DNA of 47,328 nucleotides from Bacteroidetes bacterium ADurb.Bin013 (lineage in GTDB: Bacteria > Bacteroidota > Bacteroidia > Bacteroidales > UBA932), in the NCBI GenBank assembly GCA_002071385.1, contig MWFB01000016.1:1-47328 (forward strand). Direction: 5' to 3'. A program made the position numbers and the translations under genes. This document shows, one piece after another, positions 37,087 to 44,537 of this stretch (position 1 is the first letter of the stretch; the number at the start of each line of letters is the position of its first letter). The notes beneath the pieces are model-generated. The model did not search any database. It was not told where the DNA came from and was given only the letters and a program-made list of their open reading frames with translations.

Positions 37087-37469
37087 TGATCTTCGGTTTT
37101 GGTTGGGTCATTGTCTGACAGGTCAACGACGCCGGAGCCGTAGGGAGGTTCACGGTCGATGCAGCGGAGCTTCTTGCAGCGCAGGAGCGAGAGGACTGCT
37201 ATCTTGGTGTTCTTGGTGTCTATCTCCTGACGGAGGGCTGTGTTGATGTCAAACTGTTGGTGGTACTTCTCCTGGAGCGTTGCGTTCTCGCAGCGGAGGG
37301 TGTTGTTCTCTTCGGTCTGCCGGTCGATGATCTTCTTCCATTCCTCGTTGGCTTTGGCGATGTTCTCGAGCATGGCCGCTGTCTTCTTTTCACTGACAAG
37401 GAATATGGCAATCAGTCCACCGCTACCGAGAAGTACTGTAATGAGTTGGATGATTGAATCTGCTGTCAT
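37083..37469 (-). CDS. One-TM coiled-coil protein, holin-like candidate
   Basis: A 128-residue protein: an N-terminal membrane helix (about 5-25, IIQLITVLLGSGGLIAIFLV), a charged coiled coil (about 30-95: AMLENIAKANEEWKKIIDRQTEENNTL) and a polar tail. The size, single membrane helix and position directly before an M15 peptidase fit a phage holin or lysis accessory; this is inferred from layout. The start codon overlaps the stop of a possible 21-codon upstream frame by 4 nt. Confidence 0.6.
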   Translation of the reverse strand: MTADSIIQLITVLLGSGGLIAIFLVSEKKTAAMLENIAKANEEWKKIIDRQTEENNTLRCENATLQEKYHQQFDINTALRQEIDTKNTKIAVLSLLRCKKLRCIDREPPYGSGVVDLSDNDPTKTEDQ

Positions 37470-37531
37470 GGTTCAGGTCTTTTGTACGAAAAGGCCCCAT
37501 CGTGCATCGCTGCAGGACGGGGCCGATTCAT
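37466..37531 (-). CDS. Possible 21-codon leader ORF before the lysis cassette
   Basis: ATG at 37531 opens a 21-residue frame (MNRPRPAAMHDGAFSYKRPEP) whose TGA overlaps the ATG of the coiled-coil gene. An AT-rich stretch typical of start sites in this island precedes it. It lies on top of a terminator-like hairpin, so it may be a leader peptide or chance. Confidence 0.3.
   Translation of the reverse strand: MNRPRPAAMHDGAFSYKRPEP
37489..37524 (-). terminator. Terminator-like hairpin between family-A gene 1 and the lysis cassette
   Basis: GGCCCC (37493-37498 on plus) pairs with GGGGCC (37519-37524), extended by three further pairs, and is capped by TGCA/TGCA around a GCGA (GNRA-type) tetraloop. 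On the minus strand it is followed by TTTT (37489-37492). It is a terminator or attenuator for transcription entering the lysis genes. Confidence 0.65.
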
Positions 37532-37567
37532 AGGTTAAGGTTAGGTTTAGGTTTGCGAGTGCCCCGA

Positions 37568-38248
37568 TTAGAGCTTTGCAATGGCCATCATTTCGCCAGA
37601 CTTCTCTCCGGTCTTGGTGTTCACGAAGAAGTACTTCATGAAGACCTTAGGAGCAGCGGCAGAAGGAGCGCCGTTCTTCTCGTCGTAGTCGGCCTTGATG
37701 TCGAACTCCTCGGTAGTGCAGTCGTGAGGTCCACCAACGATTGCGGCCTTGCCGTAAGCACGGGTGATACCGTTGCCCTGAGGGGCTGATGCACATACGA
37801 CGAGCTTGAGATCTGCAGCAGCTTCAGGAGCGTACTCGAGCTCGAAGGTGAACTTCTCTGCGGTGAGGGTGATGACAGCCTCTGAAGGTGCCTCGACTCC
37901 TACGAGTGCAGGAGGGTTGGCGAGAGCGTCGCCGCCACAAAAGACGATCCAGTAGTTGAGCCTCATGTAGAGGTTGGCGCCGGAAATCTTCGAGCTGGTA
38001 CCGAGAACGCTGCGGCCAGCCTGTGACTGAGCGAGCTTGTTCCATGCGAGAATCTGAGCGTTGCTGAGTGACTTCCAAGAGGTTGAGAGCTGCTTGAACA
38101 CGCTCTTTACGGAAGCCTGGAACTCGGTTCTGGTAGAACCACCGTATCCGCGGTTGCGGATGTACTTGCGACCACGAGTCTTGGCTGCGGTCACACCTTT
38201 TGCGGAGCCTGACATCTCCTCGAAGGCGATTGAAGGAATGTACTTCAT
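37568..38248 (-). CDS. Island family-A protein, copy 1
   Basis: A 226-residue protein of unknown function. The N-terminal module (1-95) is shared with two other genes in the window. Its landmarks are IAFEEMSGSAKGVTAAKTRGRKYIRNRG, a T-x2-Q-like region, SNAQILAWNKLAQSQAG and KISGANLYMRLNY. A beta-rich region follows (about 110-195), with LKLVVCASAPQGNGITRAYGKAAIVG also found in copy 2. It ends with YFFVNTKTGEKS, matched by YWIDEFSGYVSS and YLLIDSTSGYRT in the other copies. The pattern recalls the N-terminus of DUF6266-type Bacteroidota proteins, from memory. It has its own TATATTTG promoter box (38307-38314, minus). Confidence 0.7.
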   Translation of the reverse strand: MKYIPSIAFEEMSGSAKGVTAAKTRGRKYIRNRGYGGSTRTEFQASVKSVFKQLSTSWKSLSNAQILAWNKLAQSQAGRSVLGTSSKISGANLYMRLNYWIVFCGGDALANPPALVGVEAPSEAVITLTAEKFTFELEYAPEAAADLKLVVCASAPQGNGITRAYGKAAIVGGPHDCTTEEFDIKADYDEKNGAPSAAAPKVFMKYFFVNTKTGEKSGEMMAIAKL

Positions 38249-38515
38249 AGTAGTTTAAGTTTAGGTTAAAGTAAGGTTTGTTATTGTAGTCAGAACTATC
38301 GTGTTACAAATATACAAACATTTTCAATATGTTGTATAATAAACGAATAAGAGCAGTGTATTAAAGTTGTGCTTTAAGTAAAATTTCGGCCAAATTCCTT
38401 AATGGCAGTTACACTCTCCTATGTATTTGATGCTTGAACGAAATTTGAAAACTCATATTTTAGTACGAAGAAAGTGAAAAATTCACTAAATTCGCAGTGA
38501 AAAGATATTTTCATT
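38249..38515. promoter_or_regulatory. Divergent control region with AGTGAA palindrome
   Basis: Minus strand: TATATTTG (38307-38314) for family-A copy 1. Plus strand: the palindrome AGTGAA-AAA-TTCACT (38473-38487) directly precedes a near-consensus -7 box TAAATTCG (38487-38494), and a half-site CAGTGAAAA follows at 38495-38503. The palindrome is positioned as an operator for the ATPase gene. Between these elements I see only AT-rich sequence. Confidence 0.45.
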
Positions 38516-39841
38516 ATGGTTATCAAACGAGATCATTACGTCAATCAAGTCATCGCCAAGCGTTGGAATGGTAAGGTGAAAATCATCACAGGACTTCGAA
38601 GATGTGGCAAATCATATTTGCTTTCTGAACTCTATAAAGGGGTGTTGTTGTCAGAAGGTGTCAGTGAGTCTGACATCATAGAACTCAGCCTAGAGAAGAA
38701 GAGCAATGCCAAATACAGGAATCCGATTGCCTTGCAGGATTATATTCTCTCCAAGGCCTCTGACCCTGCAAGAAAATACTATGTGTTCATTGATGAGATT
38801 CAGTTGTGCCTCTCTGTCAAGAATCCCGACATAGATGAAAGTATAGTCACGGATAAGAACGATCCGTCGCTTAACATAACCTTCTATGATGTGCTGAATG
38901 ACCTTAAGGACTACAAGAATCTTGATGTCTATGTCACCGGCAGCAATTCAAAGATGCTTTCGTCCGATATTGTCACGAACTTCAGGGACCGAGGTTCCGA
39001 AATCAAGGTGTACCCTTTGTCGTTCCGGGAGTTCTACAATGCTTTTGAGATGGAAAAAACGGATGCCCTGGAAGAGTACATACAACATGGTGGTATGCCC
39101 CTGGCAGTAACGGAGCCGGATGAAGCCGAAAAGCGCAAGTATCTCAAGGACCTCCATAAGAAGGTGTATCTTCAGGACATTGTCGAAAGGTATAAACTCA
39201 ATGACGATGTAATCCTTGAAGCTTTGCTGGACGAACTGTATTCCTCAATCGGCTCGCTTTCCAACATGAAGAATCTGAGCAATGCCGTGTCAAGCAATCT
39301 CCAGAAGAATACATCAGATCATACTGTCAAGTTGTATGTCGATTACCTGATGGATGCATACCTGCTTTCCAAAGTCGCCAGATATGATGTGAAAGGCAAG
39401 AAGTACTTCGAATATCCAAACAAGTATTACGCAACAGATATCGGACTGCGTAATGCAGAACTGAACTTCAGACAGATCGAGCGTTCCCACATAATTGAAA
39501 ATATTATTTACAATGAGTTGATCATCAGAGGATATTCGGTCGATGTAGGGGTCGTGGCCATTAACAAAGTGGTCGATGGCAAGAAGACCCAGTCTCTTCA
39601 TGAGATTGACTTTGTGGTCAATAAAGGCTCTCAGAAGGTTTACATCCAATCAGCGCTTGAACTTGGTAATCCGGAAAAGAAAGAACAGGAACTCACATCT
39701 CTGTATCACGCAAAAGATTTCTTCCGAAAAATCGTAATCCTTGGAGGTAATCAGAAAGCAACGACAGATGAGACTGGTATAACATACGTTGGGGTGATAC
39801 CATTCCTACTTGATGAGTCATTCCTTGATACATATATGTAA
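38516..39841 (+). CDS. AAA ATPase with DUF4143 C-terminus
   Basis: A 441-residue cytoplasmic protein. The AAA_14-type ATPase domain has Walker A GLRRCGKS (26-33), Walker B YYVFIDEIQ (D93, E94) and a sensor VYVTGSNSKMLSS. The C-terminal DUF4143 region has a restriction-nuclease-like strand pair EIDFVV and KVYIQSALEL. Proteins of this family are common, mobile and of poorly known role; some are linked to defence. It lies on the strand opposite to the family-A/B genes, with its own promoter and a terminator, so it looks like inserted cargo. Confidence 0.85.
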   Translation: MVIKRDHYVNQVIAKRWNGKVKIITGLRRCGKSYLLSELYKGVLLSEGVSESDIIELSLEKKSNAKYRNPIALQDYILSKASDPARKYYVFIDEIQLCLSVKNPDIDESIVTDKNDPSLNITFYDVLNDLKDYKNLDVYVTGSNSKMLSSDIVTNFRDRGSEIKVYPLSFREFYNAFEMEKTDALEEYIQHGGMPLAVTEPDEAEKRKYLKDLHKKVYLQDIVERYKLNDDVILEALLDELYSSIGSLSNMKNLSNAVSSNLQKNTSDHTVKLYVDYLMDAYLLSKVARYDVKGKKYFEYPNKYYATDIGLRNAELNFRQIERSHIIENIIYNELIIRGYSVDVGVVAINKVVDGKKTQSLHEIDFVVNKGSQKVYIQSALELGNPEKKEQELTSLYHAKDFFRKIVILGGNQKATTDETGITYVGVIPFLLDESFLDTYM

Positions 39842-39862
39842 ATCTGAAATATAATAAAGCAG

Positions 39863-39890
39863 AGCGGTCACCCGGTTGATGGTGACCGCT
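39863..39890. terminator. Bidirectional terminator hairpin
   Basis: A perfect 10-bp stem AGCGGTCACC (39863-39872)/GGTGACCGCT (39881-39890) with an 8-nt loop stands between the convergent ATPase and family-B copy 2 genes. T-runs on either side are weak. Confidence 0.7.
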
Positions 39891-39919
39891 TGGCGTTTGG
39901 AAGGAGGTAAGGCTTTGGA

Positions 39920-40654
39920 CTAATACTCCGCGATATCATTCTCTCCGCGGACGAAGAAGAACTTCATGAAGGCTCGGCTGAGGTACTTCTTGGTCTGACC
40001 TGCCTGACCTTTGCCGGTGAAGGTGATCTTGCCGTTCTCGATGTGAGCAAGGGCGCAGTCTGAGCCGGGGATGGCATAGTTGCTGCCGTTCACGAATACG
40101 GGAACATCGATGCAGAGATCAGAAGGAAGACCGGTGATGTTGTACTCGTTCTCAACGCCCGGCATGTATGACCAGCTCGACATCAGGAGGTAGAACATAC
40201 CCCACTGCTCCTTGATGCAGTTGGCATACTGTCCGATTGTGGTCGTGACGGTATAGTCTTTACCGGACATTGTGATCTTTGCACTGGAAGCAGGAGCGAG
40301 CAGCGCTTCGCTTGCTTCTCCCACGAATCCGCTGGCAAGGATAAGTGTGACGATGCCTTGACCGTCGTAAATCGGCAGTTTCTCGATGATGAGCTTGCTC
40401 AACTGGATCTGAGCCTTGACGATGGTTCCACTCTTGTAATCGTCCTTCTGACAGACGAGGAATGCGGTGGTAGGCTTGCTGTTTCTGATGCTGAACTGAT
40501 TCGGGAAGGTGATTTCCAGCTGCTCGGCAGCCTGGTAATCTGCGTTGGTAGTGTCGATGACGAGCGAGCCCTGGAGCACCACGATCTTTGCAGAATCGTG
40601 GCACTTGAGGGTGATAGGGCTTGCACCGAAGTTGTTTGAAATTGACGTAATCAT
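39920..40654 (-). CDS. Island family-B protein, copy 2
   Basis: A 244-residue protein of unrecognised family, clearly paralogous to the gene just upstream. Shared landmarks are MIT-x3-NNFG-x2-PI at the start, the VL-x-G-x3-IDT strand, Y-x-AAE-x-LEI, a middle L-x-IEKLP and the A-x-GF strand (about residues 1-110). A second shared part is DVPVFVNGSNYAIPGSDCALAHIENGKI (about 180-207). It ends FMKFFFVRGENDIAEY, similar to the FMKYFFVNTKTGE end of family-A copy 1. No signal peptide or membrane helix. A structural or binding protein is likely from its beta-rich composition; function unknown. Confidence 0.6.
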   Translation of the reverse strand: MITSISNNFGASPITLKCHDSAKIVVLQGSLVIDTTNADYQAAEQLEITFPNQFSIRNSKPTTAFLVCQKDDYKSGTIVKAQIQLSKLIIEKLPIYDGQGIVTLILASGFVGEASEALLAPASSAKITMSGKDYTVTTTIGQYANCIKEQWGMFYLLMSSWSYMPGVENEYNITGLPSDLCIDVPVFVNGSNYAIPGSDCALAHIENGKITFTGKGQAGQTKKYLSRAFMKFFFVRGENDIAEY

Positions 40655-40665
40655 AGTGCTTGGGT

Positions 40666-41766
40666 TTAGTACATGTTGTTAACTGGAACGATGTCTGAAA
40701 TGAGAGAGGTATCGAATACCTTGGTGTTTCTTGTGCGGCTGCGAATCATGTTGTGAAGGCTGATGCTCTTGTTGAACTCTGAGAAGGAAACCTCCTGAGG
40801 AGCAACGCAATACTCGTAGTTGTAGTAGTCACCGCGTGAGAGCACAGGCATCACCATAGCATACTTCGCATAGTCGGGGTACTCCTCGATGGTGAACGAC
40901 ATTCCCTCGCTGGAGTCAGCTTGAGTGAACGCCATTTCCATACTGCCAAAGCCAAGAGCGTCACCGATGGCGAGCAGAACAGACTCGACCGTAGTCTTCT
41001 TACTGCATGTGATATCCTCCGTAGAAACGGCGACCTTGCCAACACCCGGGACGCGAGGAACGAACTGATGACGCGGAGCGAAGAAGATGAAGAACGAGTC
41101 CTGACCGCCGAGGTTGGATGCCTCTTCGTCCAGATGCATGCTGAGGTAGCCGCCCTGGATGCGAGCCACGCCAAGCCATGAGCCGACCTGGCCCTTGCTG
41201 TAGGTTCCTGACTGGAGCGATACAGGAACAACGGCGTCAACGTCCTCCGGCATTTCATTGATCTTGATTGAGAACGGACCATAGCCGCTGTTGGCAGAAG
41301 GGAATTCCGAGCAGACAATCGAGGCGTACACGAAGTCGTCCTTAATCACCAGGCGGTTGTTGGAAGCCTTGATGCCGGGGCCGAATGTTGCCTGCTTGTA
41401 GTCGGTTTCCGTGAACTGACCGTGCCAGCCGAGGACGGTGAAGCCAGCTGCCACAACGATGGTCAGCGGTCCTTCTTCGTCCCAGTAAGGGAGTTTCTCA
41501 ATGCAGAGAAGACCCTTGTCGATGCGGCAGCGGAGCACTGTGCCGCGAGTCTTCTCCGATGAACTGATAAGAACGGCAGTGGAAACTGCGCTCTTTTTCA
41601 TCCTGAATGCGTCAGGAAGCTTGATTTCAAGGCGTTCTGCGGCCTTGTATTCCTCGGATGCGGTGTCGATAAGGAACTTGCCGTTAAGCACGCACAGGCG
41701 GTCGCTCTGGTAGTCCTGGAACTCGATAGGTCCGCAGCCGAAGTTGTTTTTGGTACATGTAATCAT
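40666..41766 (-). CDS. Island family-B protein, copy 1 (long form)
   Basis: A 366-residue paralogue of copy 2. The N-terminal 110 residues align across MITCTKNNFGCGPIEF, VLNGKFLIDTASEEYKAAERLEIKLP and CIEKLPYWDEEGPLTIVVAAGF. The middle part aligns at VDAVVPVSLQSGTYSKGQVGSWLGVARIQGGYL. It carries an extra C-terminal region of about 110 residues (SMEMAFTQADSSEG to the end) absent from copy 2. No signal peptide. It follows family-A copy 2 by 21 nt and precedes family-B copy 2 by 11 nt, in one operon. Function unknown. Confidence 0.6.
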   Translation of the reverse strand: MITCTKNNFGCGPIEFQDYQSDRLCVLNGKFLIDTASEEYKAAERLEIKLPDAFRMKKSAVSTAVLISSSEKTRGTVLRCRIDKGLLCIEKLPYWDEEGPLTIVVAAGFTVLGWHGQFTETDYKQATFGPGIKASNNRLVIKDDFVYASIVCSEFPSANSGYGPFSIKINEMPEDVDAVVPVSLQSGTYSKGQVGSWLGVARIQGGYLSMHLDEEASNLGGQDSFFIFFAPRHQFVPRVPGVGKVAVSTEDITCSKKTTVESVLLAIGDALGFGSMEMAFTQADSSEGMSFTIEEYPDYAKYAMVMPVLSRGDYYNYEYCVAPQEVSFSEFNKSISLHNMIRSRTRNTKVFDTSLISDIVPVNNMY

Positions 41767-41787
41767 AGTTTAGGTTTTAGAGGTTAA

Positions 41788-42867
41788 TTATCGGGTAGCC
41801 ATGTAGGTACCGAAGGTCATGAAGTGATCCTGGAACAGACCGCCACGGCCGGCCAGCTGGATAGTGTTGCCCCATGAGCTCGGGTACACCTCGCAGCAGA
41901 ATACGCCGAACTTGACGTCAGTGTCCTCGAATCCACGTGCCCACTGGTAGCTGCGGGTACTTGAGAAGCGGTTCATGTCAACAGAATCGTCAGCTTTGAG
42001 GTAGACACCGGCTGAATATCCAGATGTTCTCCTTGCCTCGATCTCATTGACGGATATCTTTGACCCTGAAGCAAGCTCGAACTCGCAAGAGATAGCCTCG
42101 GAAGAAGAGTCACCGCCGGTCACTTCATCTGACTTGATCTGTGCGCGAGGAGAGTAGGTCTGGCCGTGAGCAGATTCGCCCTCAGTGGCAGGGAAGCAGA
42201 TGTAGGTCTTTGAAGACACGTAGCCTGAGAACTCGTCAATCCAGTACAGCTCGAGGAAGTACTTCTCGCCGGGAACTACGTCAACGCCGAAGCTCTTGGT
42301 GTAAACCTCAAGAAGGTCCAGGTCGCCCCAGTCCGAAGTTTCAAAGTCGCCGATAATGACAGTCTTGTCCCATGCTTTGGAGATGCCTGCGCCTTGACCG
42401 GGCGACATCTTCACCACGAGTCTTGCGTTAGGGTTGTCTGCGTCACGCAGTCCTGATATCAGAATCCTGTCCGGAGTGATCCAGATATCATCGAAAGCGA
42501 TGGCGTCCGAACCGTGGATCTGTTCAGGCGCATCCATGGTAAGAGGTACACCCACAAGCGAACGGTTTGCATTGAGGCATACGAACAGGTTGTGTGCCGT
42601 AAGCGGAGCACCTTCAGCTCCCACAAGAGCACGCTCACGATGAGCCTCGGCGAGCTTCTGCCATGCAATCTGCTGCTGTGCGGTCAGCTGCTTGAACTGC
42701 TTGGTAATGTACCCGAACGAAGCCCGGCGCTCACTCTGCTTTGGAGTCTTGATGTGGGAATGCTGTGCTCTGCCATTAAGCACAGTACGACCGCCGGTGC
42801 GTCTGGCGGTCACGTCTCCAGCGGTTCCGCGGAACTCGTTGAAGGCAATAGATGGAAGTGCTTTCAT
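41788..42867 (-). CDS. Island family-A protein, copy 2 (long form)
   Basis: A 359-residue protein with the family-A N-terminal module: IAFNEFRGTAGDVTARRTGGRTVLNGR, TPKQSERRASFGYITKQFKQL, QQQIAWQKLAEAH and PLTAHNLFVCLN. The middle segment ARLVVKMSPGQGAGISKAWDKTVIIG matches copy 1, and YWIDEFSGYVSS matches the ends of copies 1 and 3. A further 130 residues (about 230-359) are unique to this copy. A TATATTTG box (42908-42915, minus) starts an operon with the two family-B genes. Function unknown. Confidence 0.65.
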   Translation of the reverse strand: MKALPSIAFNEFRGTAGDVTARRTGGRTVLNGRAQHSHIKTPKQSERRASFGYITKQFKQLTAQQQIAWQKLAEAHRERALVGAEGAPLTAHNLFVCLNANRSLVGVPLTMDAPEQIHGSDAIAFDDIWITPDRILISGLRDADNPNARLVVKMSPGQGAGISKAWDKTVIIGDFETSDWGDLDLLEVYTKSFGVDVVPGEKYFLELYWIDEFSGYVSSKTYICFPATEGESAHGQTYSPRAQIKSDEVTGGDSSSEAISCEFELASGSKISVNEIEARRTSGYSAGVYLKADDSVDMNRFSSTRSYQWARGFEDTDVKFGVFCCEVYPSSWGNTIQLAGRGGLFQDHFMTFGTYMATR

Positions 42868-42907
42868 AGTAGAATTAAGTTAAAGTTATTATTTAAGTAA
42901 GATAGTG

Positions 42908-42915
42908 CAAATATA
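42908..42915 (-). promoter_or_regulatory. -7 box for the A2-B1-B2 operon
   Basis: TATATTTG on the minus strand, 40 nt upstream of the family-A copy 2 start. The short space to the upstream family-A copy 3 gene is AT-rich and otherwise featureless. Confidence 0.5.
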
Positions 42916-42963
42916 CGAAATATCACACCAATAGACTAAACAATAACGAATTACAAGCGATAA

Positions 42964-43728
42964 TTAAAGTATCGCTATAAGTCTGGACAACTTACGGTAG
43001 CAAGTCCTGTATCCTGAGGTGGAGTCAATCAGAAGATAACGCAGGTGAAGCTGGCACTCACCGGTCCGATCGCTTGGGATTGAGAACTCAATAACACCCG
43101 GCTCGCTGGCAGGAACCGACAGACAGTTACGCAGCTTGCTGGTCTTGCATCCGGCTCCAGGACTCGTGAGCAGCACCTTGCCCAGCACGCGGTAACGATT
43201 GCAGTCATCAGCTCCTGACAACCACAGACGACAGCGCAGAACCACAGCACCGCCGACACTCCTGGACTCAAGCACCTTGAGCTCGAACTTGGGGAACTCA
43301 ACGAACGGCAGCGGCTCAGGGTCATGCTCATTTCCCAGAGTCGCAAAGCCATGATAAGCCGACACGAATAGATTGTGGCCGGTGATGTGAGAAGATCCGT
43401 CGAAAGGCGGTTTGTGAGGCTCAACAACAGACGCGAACTCGTTCCATTTCTCTTTGATGTTGTCCGGAACGATCCTCCAGCGTTCCAGGGCACGTCGATG
43501 CACGTCCAGAGCCCGGACCTGTGCCGATGTACCGCTGAAAGCATGACGGTCACGAGCACGCCAATAACAACGTCCATCACGATGATAGAACGTGATTTCG
43601 CCGGCAGAACCCCAGCAATCTGATATACGTATGTTTGGATGGTAGACAGGCATGTGGCAAACAGGTTGGTTAAAACCGGTAGCCCACACCGAGGGAGGAG
43701 GCGCGAAGCCCGTGGACATCTTCACCAC
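42964..43728 (-). CDS. Island family-A protein, copy 3 (divergent)
   Basis: A 254-residue protein. The module shared with copies 1 and 2 is recognisable at ISDCWGSAGEITFYHRDGRCYWRARDRHAFSGTSAQVRAL, IKEKWNEFASV and HITGHNLFVSAYH (about residues 31-131). The C-terminal half has beta strands ending LHLRYLLIDSTSGYRTCYR, again matching the family-A terminal motif. It has an extra proline-rich N-terminus (about 30 residues). A later start at 43719 is possible. The TATCTTTG box at 43758-43765 (minus) drives it. Function unknown. Confidence 0.6.
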   Translation of the reverse strand: MVKMSTGFAPPPSVWATGFNQPVCHMPVYHPNIRISDCWGSAGEITFYHRDGRCYWRARDRHAFSGTSAQVRALDVHRRALERWRIVPDNIKEKWNEFASVVEPHKPPFDGSSHITGHNLFVSAYHGFATLGNEHDPEPLPFVEFPKFELKVLESRSVGGAVVLRCRLWLSGADDCNRYRVLGKVLLTSPGAGCKTSKLRNCLSVPASEPGVIEFSIPSDRTGECQLHLRYLLIDSTSGYRTCYRKLSRLIAIL

Positions 43729-43757
43729 ATAGGTGGCTCAGAGGGACTTCCGAGATA

Positions 43758-43860
43758 CAAAGATAGTGATATTTGAGCTTGCGAAAGTAGGTATCAGTCG
43801 AATGTTTTTAGTCGGAATCTACTCTTTAATTAACATATTCAGCATTTTTTCATAAATTTG
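43758..43860. promoter_or_regulatory. Divergent promoters between family A and the nuclease-like operon
   Basis: TATCTTTG (minus, 43758-43765) precedes family-A copy 3 by 29 nt. TAAATTTG (plus, 43853-43860) precedes the GTG start at 43896 by 35 nt. The intervening sequence is AT-rich. Confidence 0.5.
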
Positions 43861-43895
43861 TATTTTAACGGTTTCACCCAACTGGTTGAATAGTT

Positions 43896-44537
43896 GTGAA
43901 TTGCGTCAAACCATATTGCCCGGCATTGGAAGAGTTATTCCGTAATTCGTTTAAGCGTCTTCACCGAATCGCTATTTCATGCAACGACCGTCTCCTTGTA
44001 CCTCAATATCGGGATGGCGGTGGGCGTATAAGTGAACAGGAACTCAAGCACGTCTTTATTCAAGAGTTTCTTTCCTGTCCGACCTTTGAAGGCTGGAAAT
44101 ATTCTATCGAGACCCCATCTGTCAACATATATAAGTTTACTTGTGGACATAAGCCATTGTCGGAGTTTAAAATAGGTCCCGATCACGGAGGTAGATCGGC
44201 CAATATTGACCTGTGTCTTTATTGTGATAATAAGCCCTCTGTTTTGATTGAATTCAAGGCTAATAACCCAGGCCATTTTGAACATGGGAAAGACTTCTTC
44301 AAACTTGAAAATGAGCCTAATGACTCGTTGAAATATTTCGTTGAACTTTATCAGAATACTGACAAGGCAACAATGAAAAGCATTGAAGAAAAACTCTTTA
44401 TCAACACATATTGCAAGTTGCCCGAGAATGTATCATTCCTTGGTTTCAGCTTGTATGATAAGGACTTAAGAGGTCCTGCACAAATCGTCGTTGATAGAAC
44501 GACGACTCCTATAAGTATAAAAGCACTGAAAATATGA
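43896..44537 (+). CDS. PD-(D/E)XK nuclease-like protein
   Basis: A 213-residue cytoplasmic protein of unrecognised family. The helix ISEQELKHVFIQEFL (E47/E49) is followed by strands holding ANIDLCLYC (D105) and VLIEFKANN (E119, K121). This E...D...E-x-K spacing is that of PD-(D/E)XK nucleases. The start is a GTG at 43896, placed 35 nt after a consensus promoter box; no in-frame ATG upstream is possible because of a stop at 43890-43892. Its stop overlaps the MORN gene by 4 nt. Nuclease activity is inferred from the motif only. Confidence 0.55.
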   Translation: MNCVKPYCPALEELFRNSFKRLHRIAISCNDRLLVPQYRDGGGRISEQELKHVFIQEFLSCPTFEGWKYSIETPSVNIYKFTCGHKPLSEFKIGPDHGGRSANIDLCLYCDNKPSVLIEFKANNPGHFEHGKDFFKLENEPNDSLKYFVELYQNTDKATMKSIEEKLFINTYCKLPENVSFLGFSLYDKDLRGPAQIVVDRTTTPISIKALKI

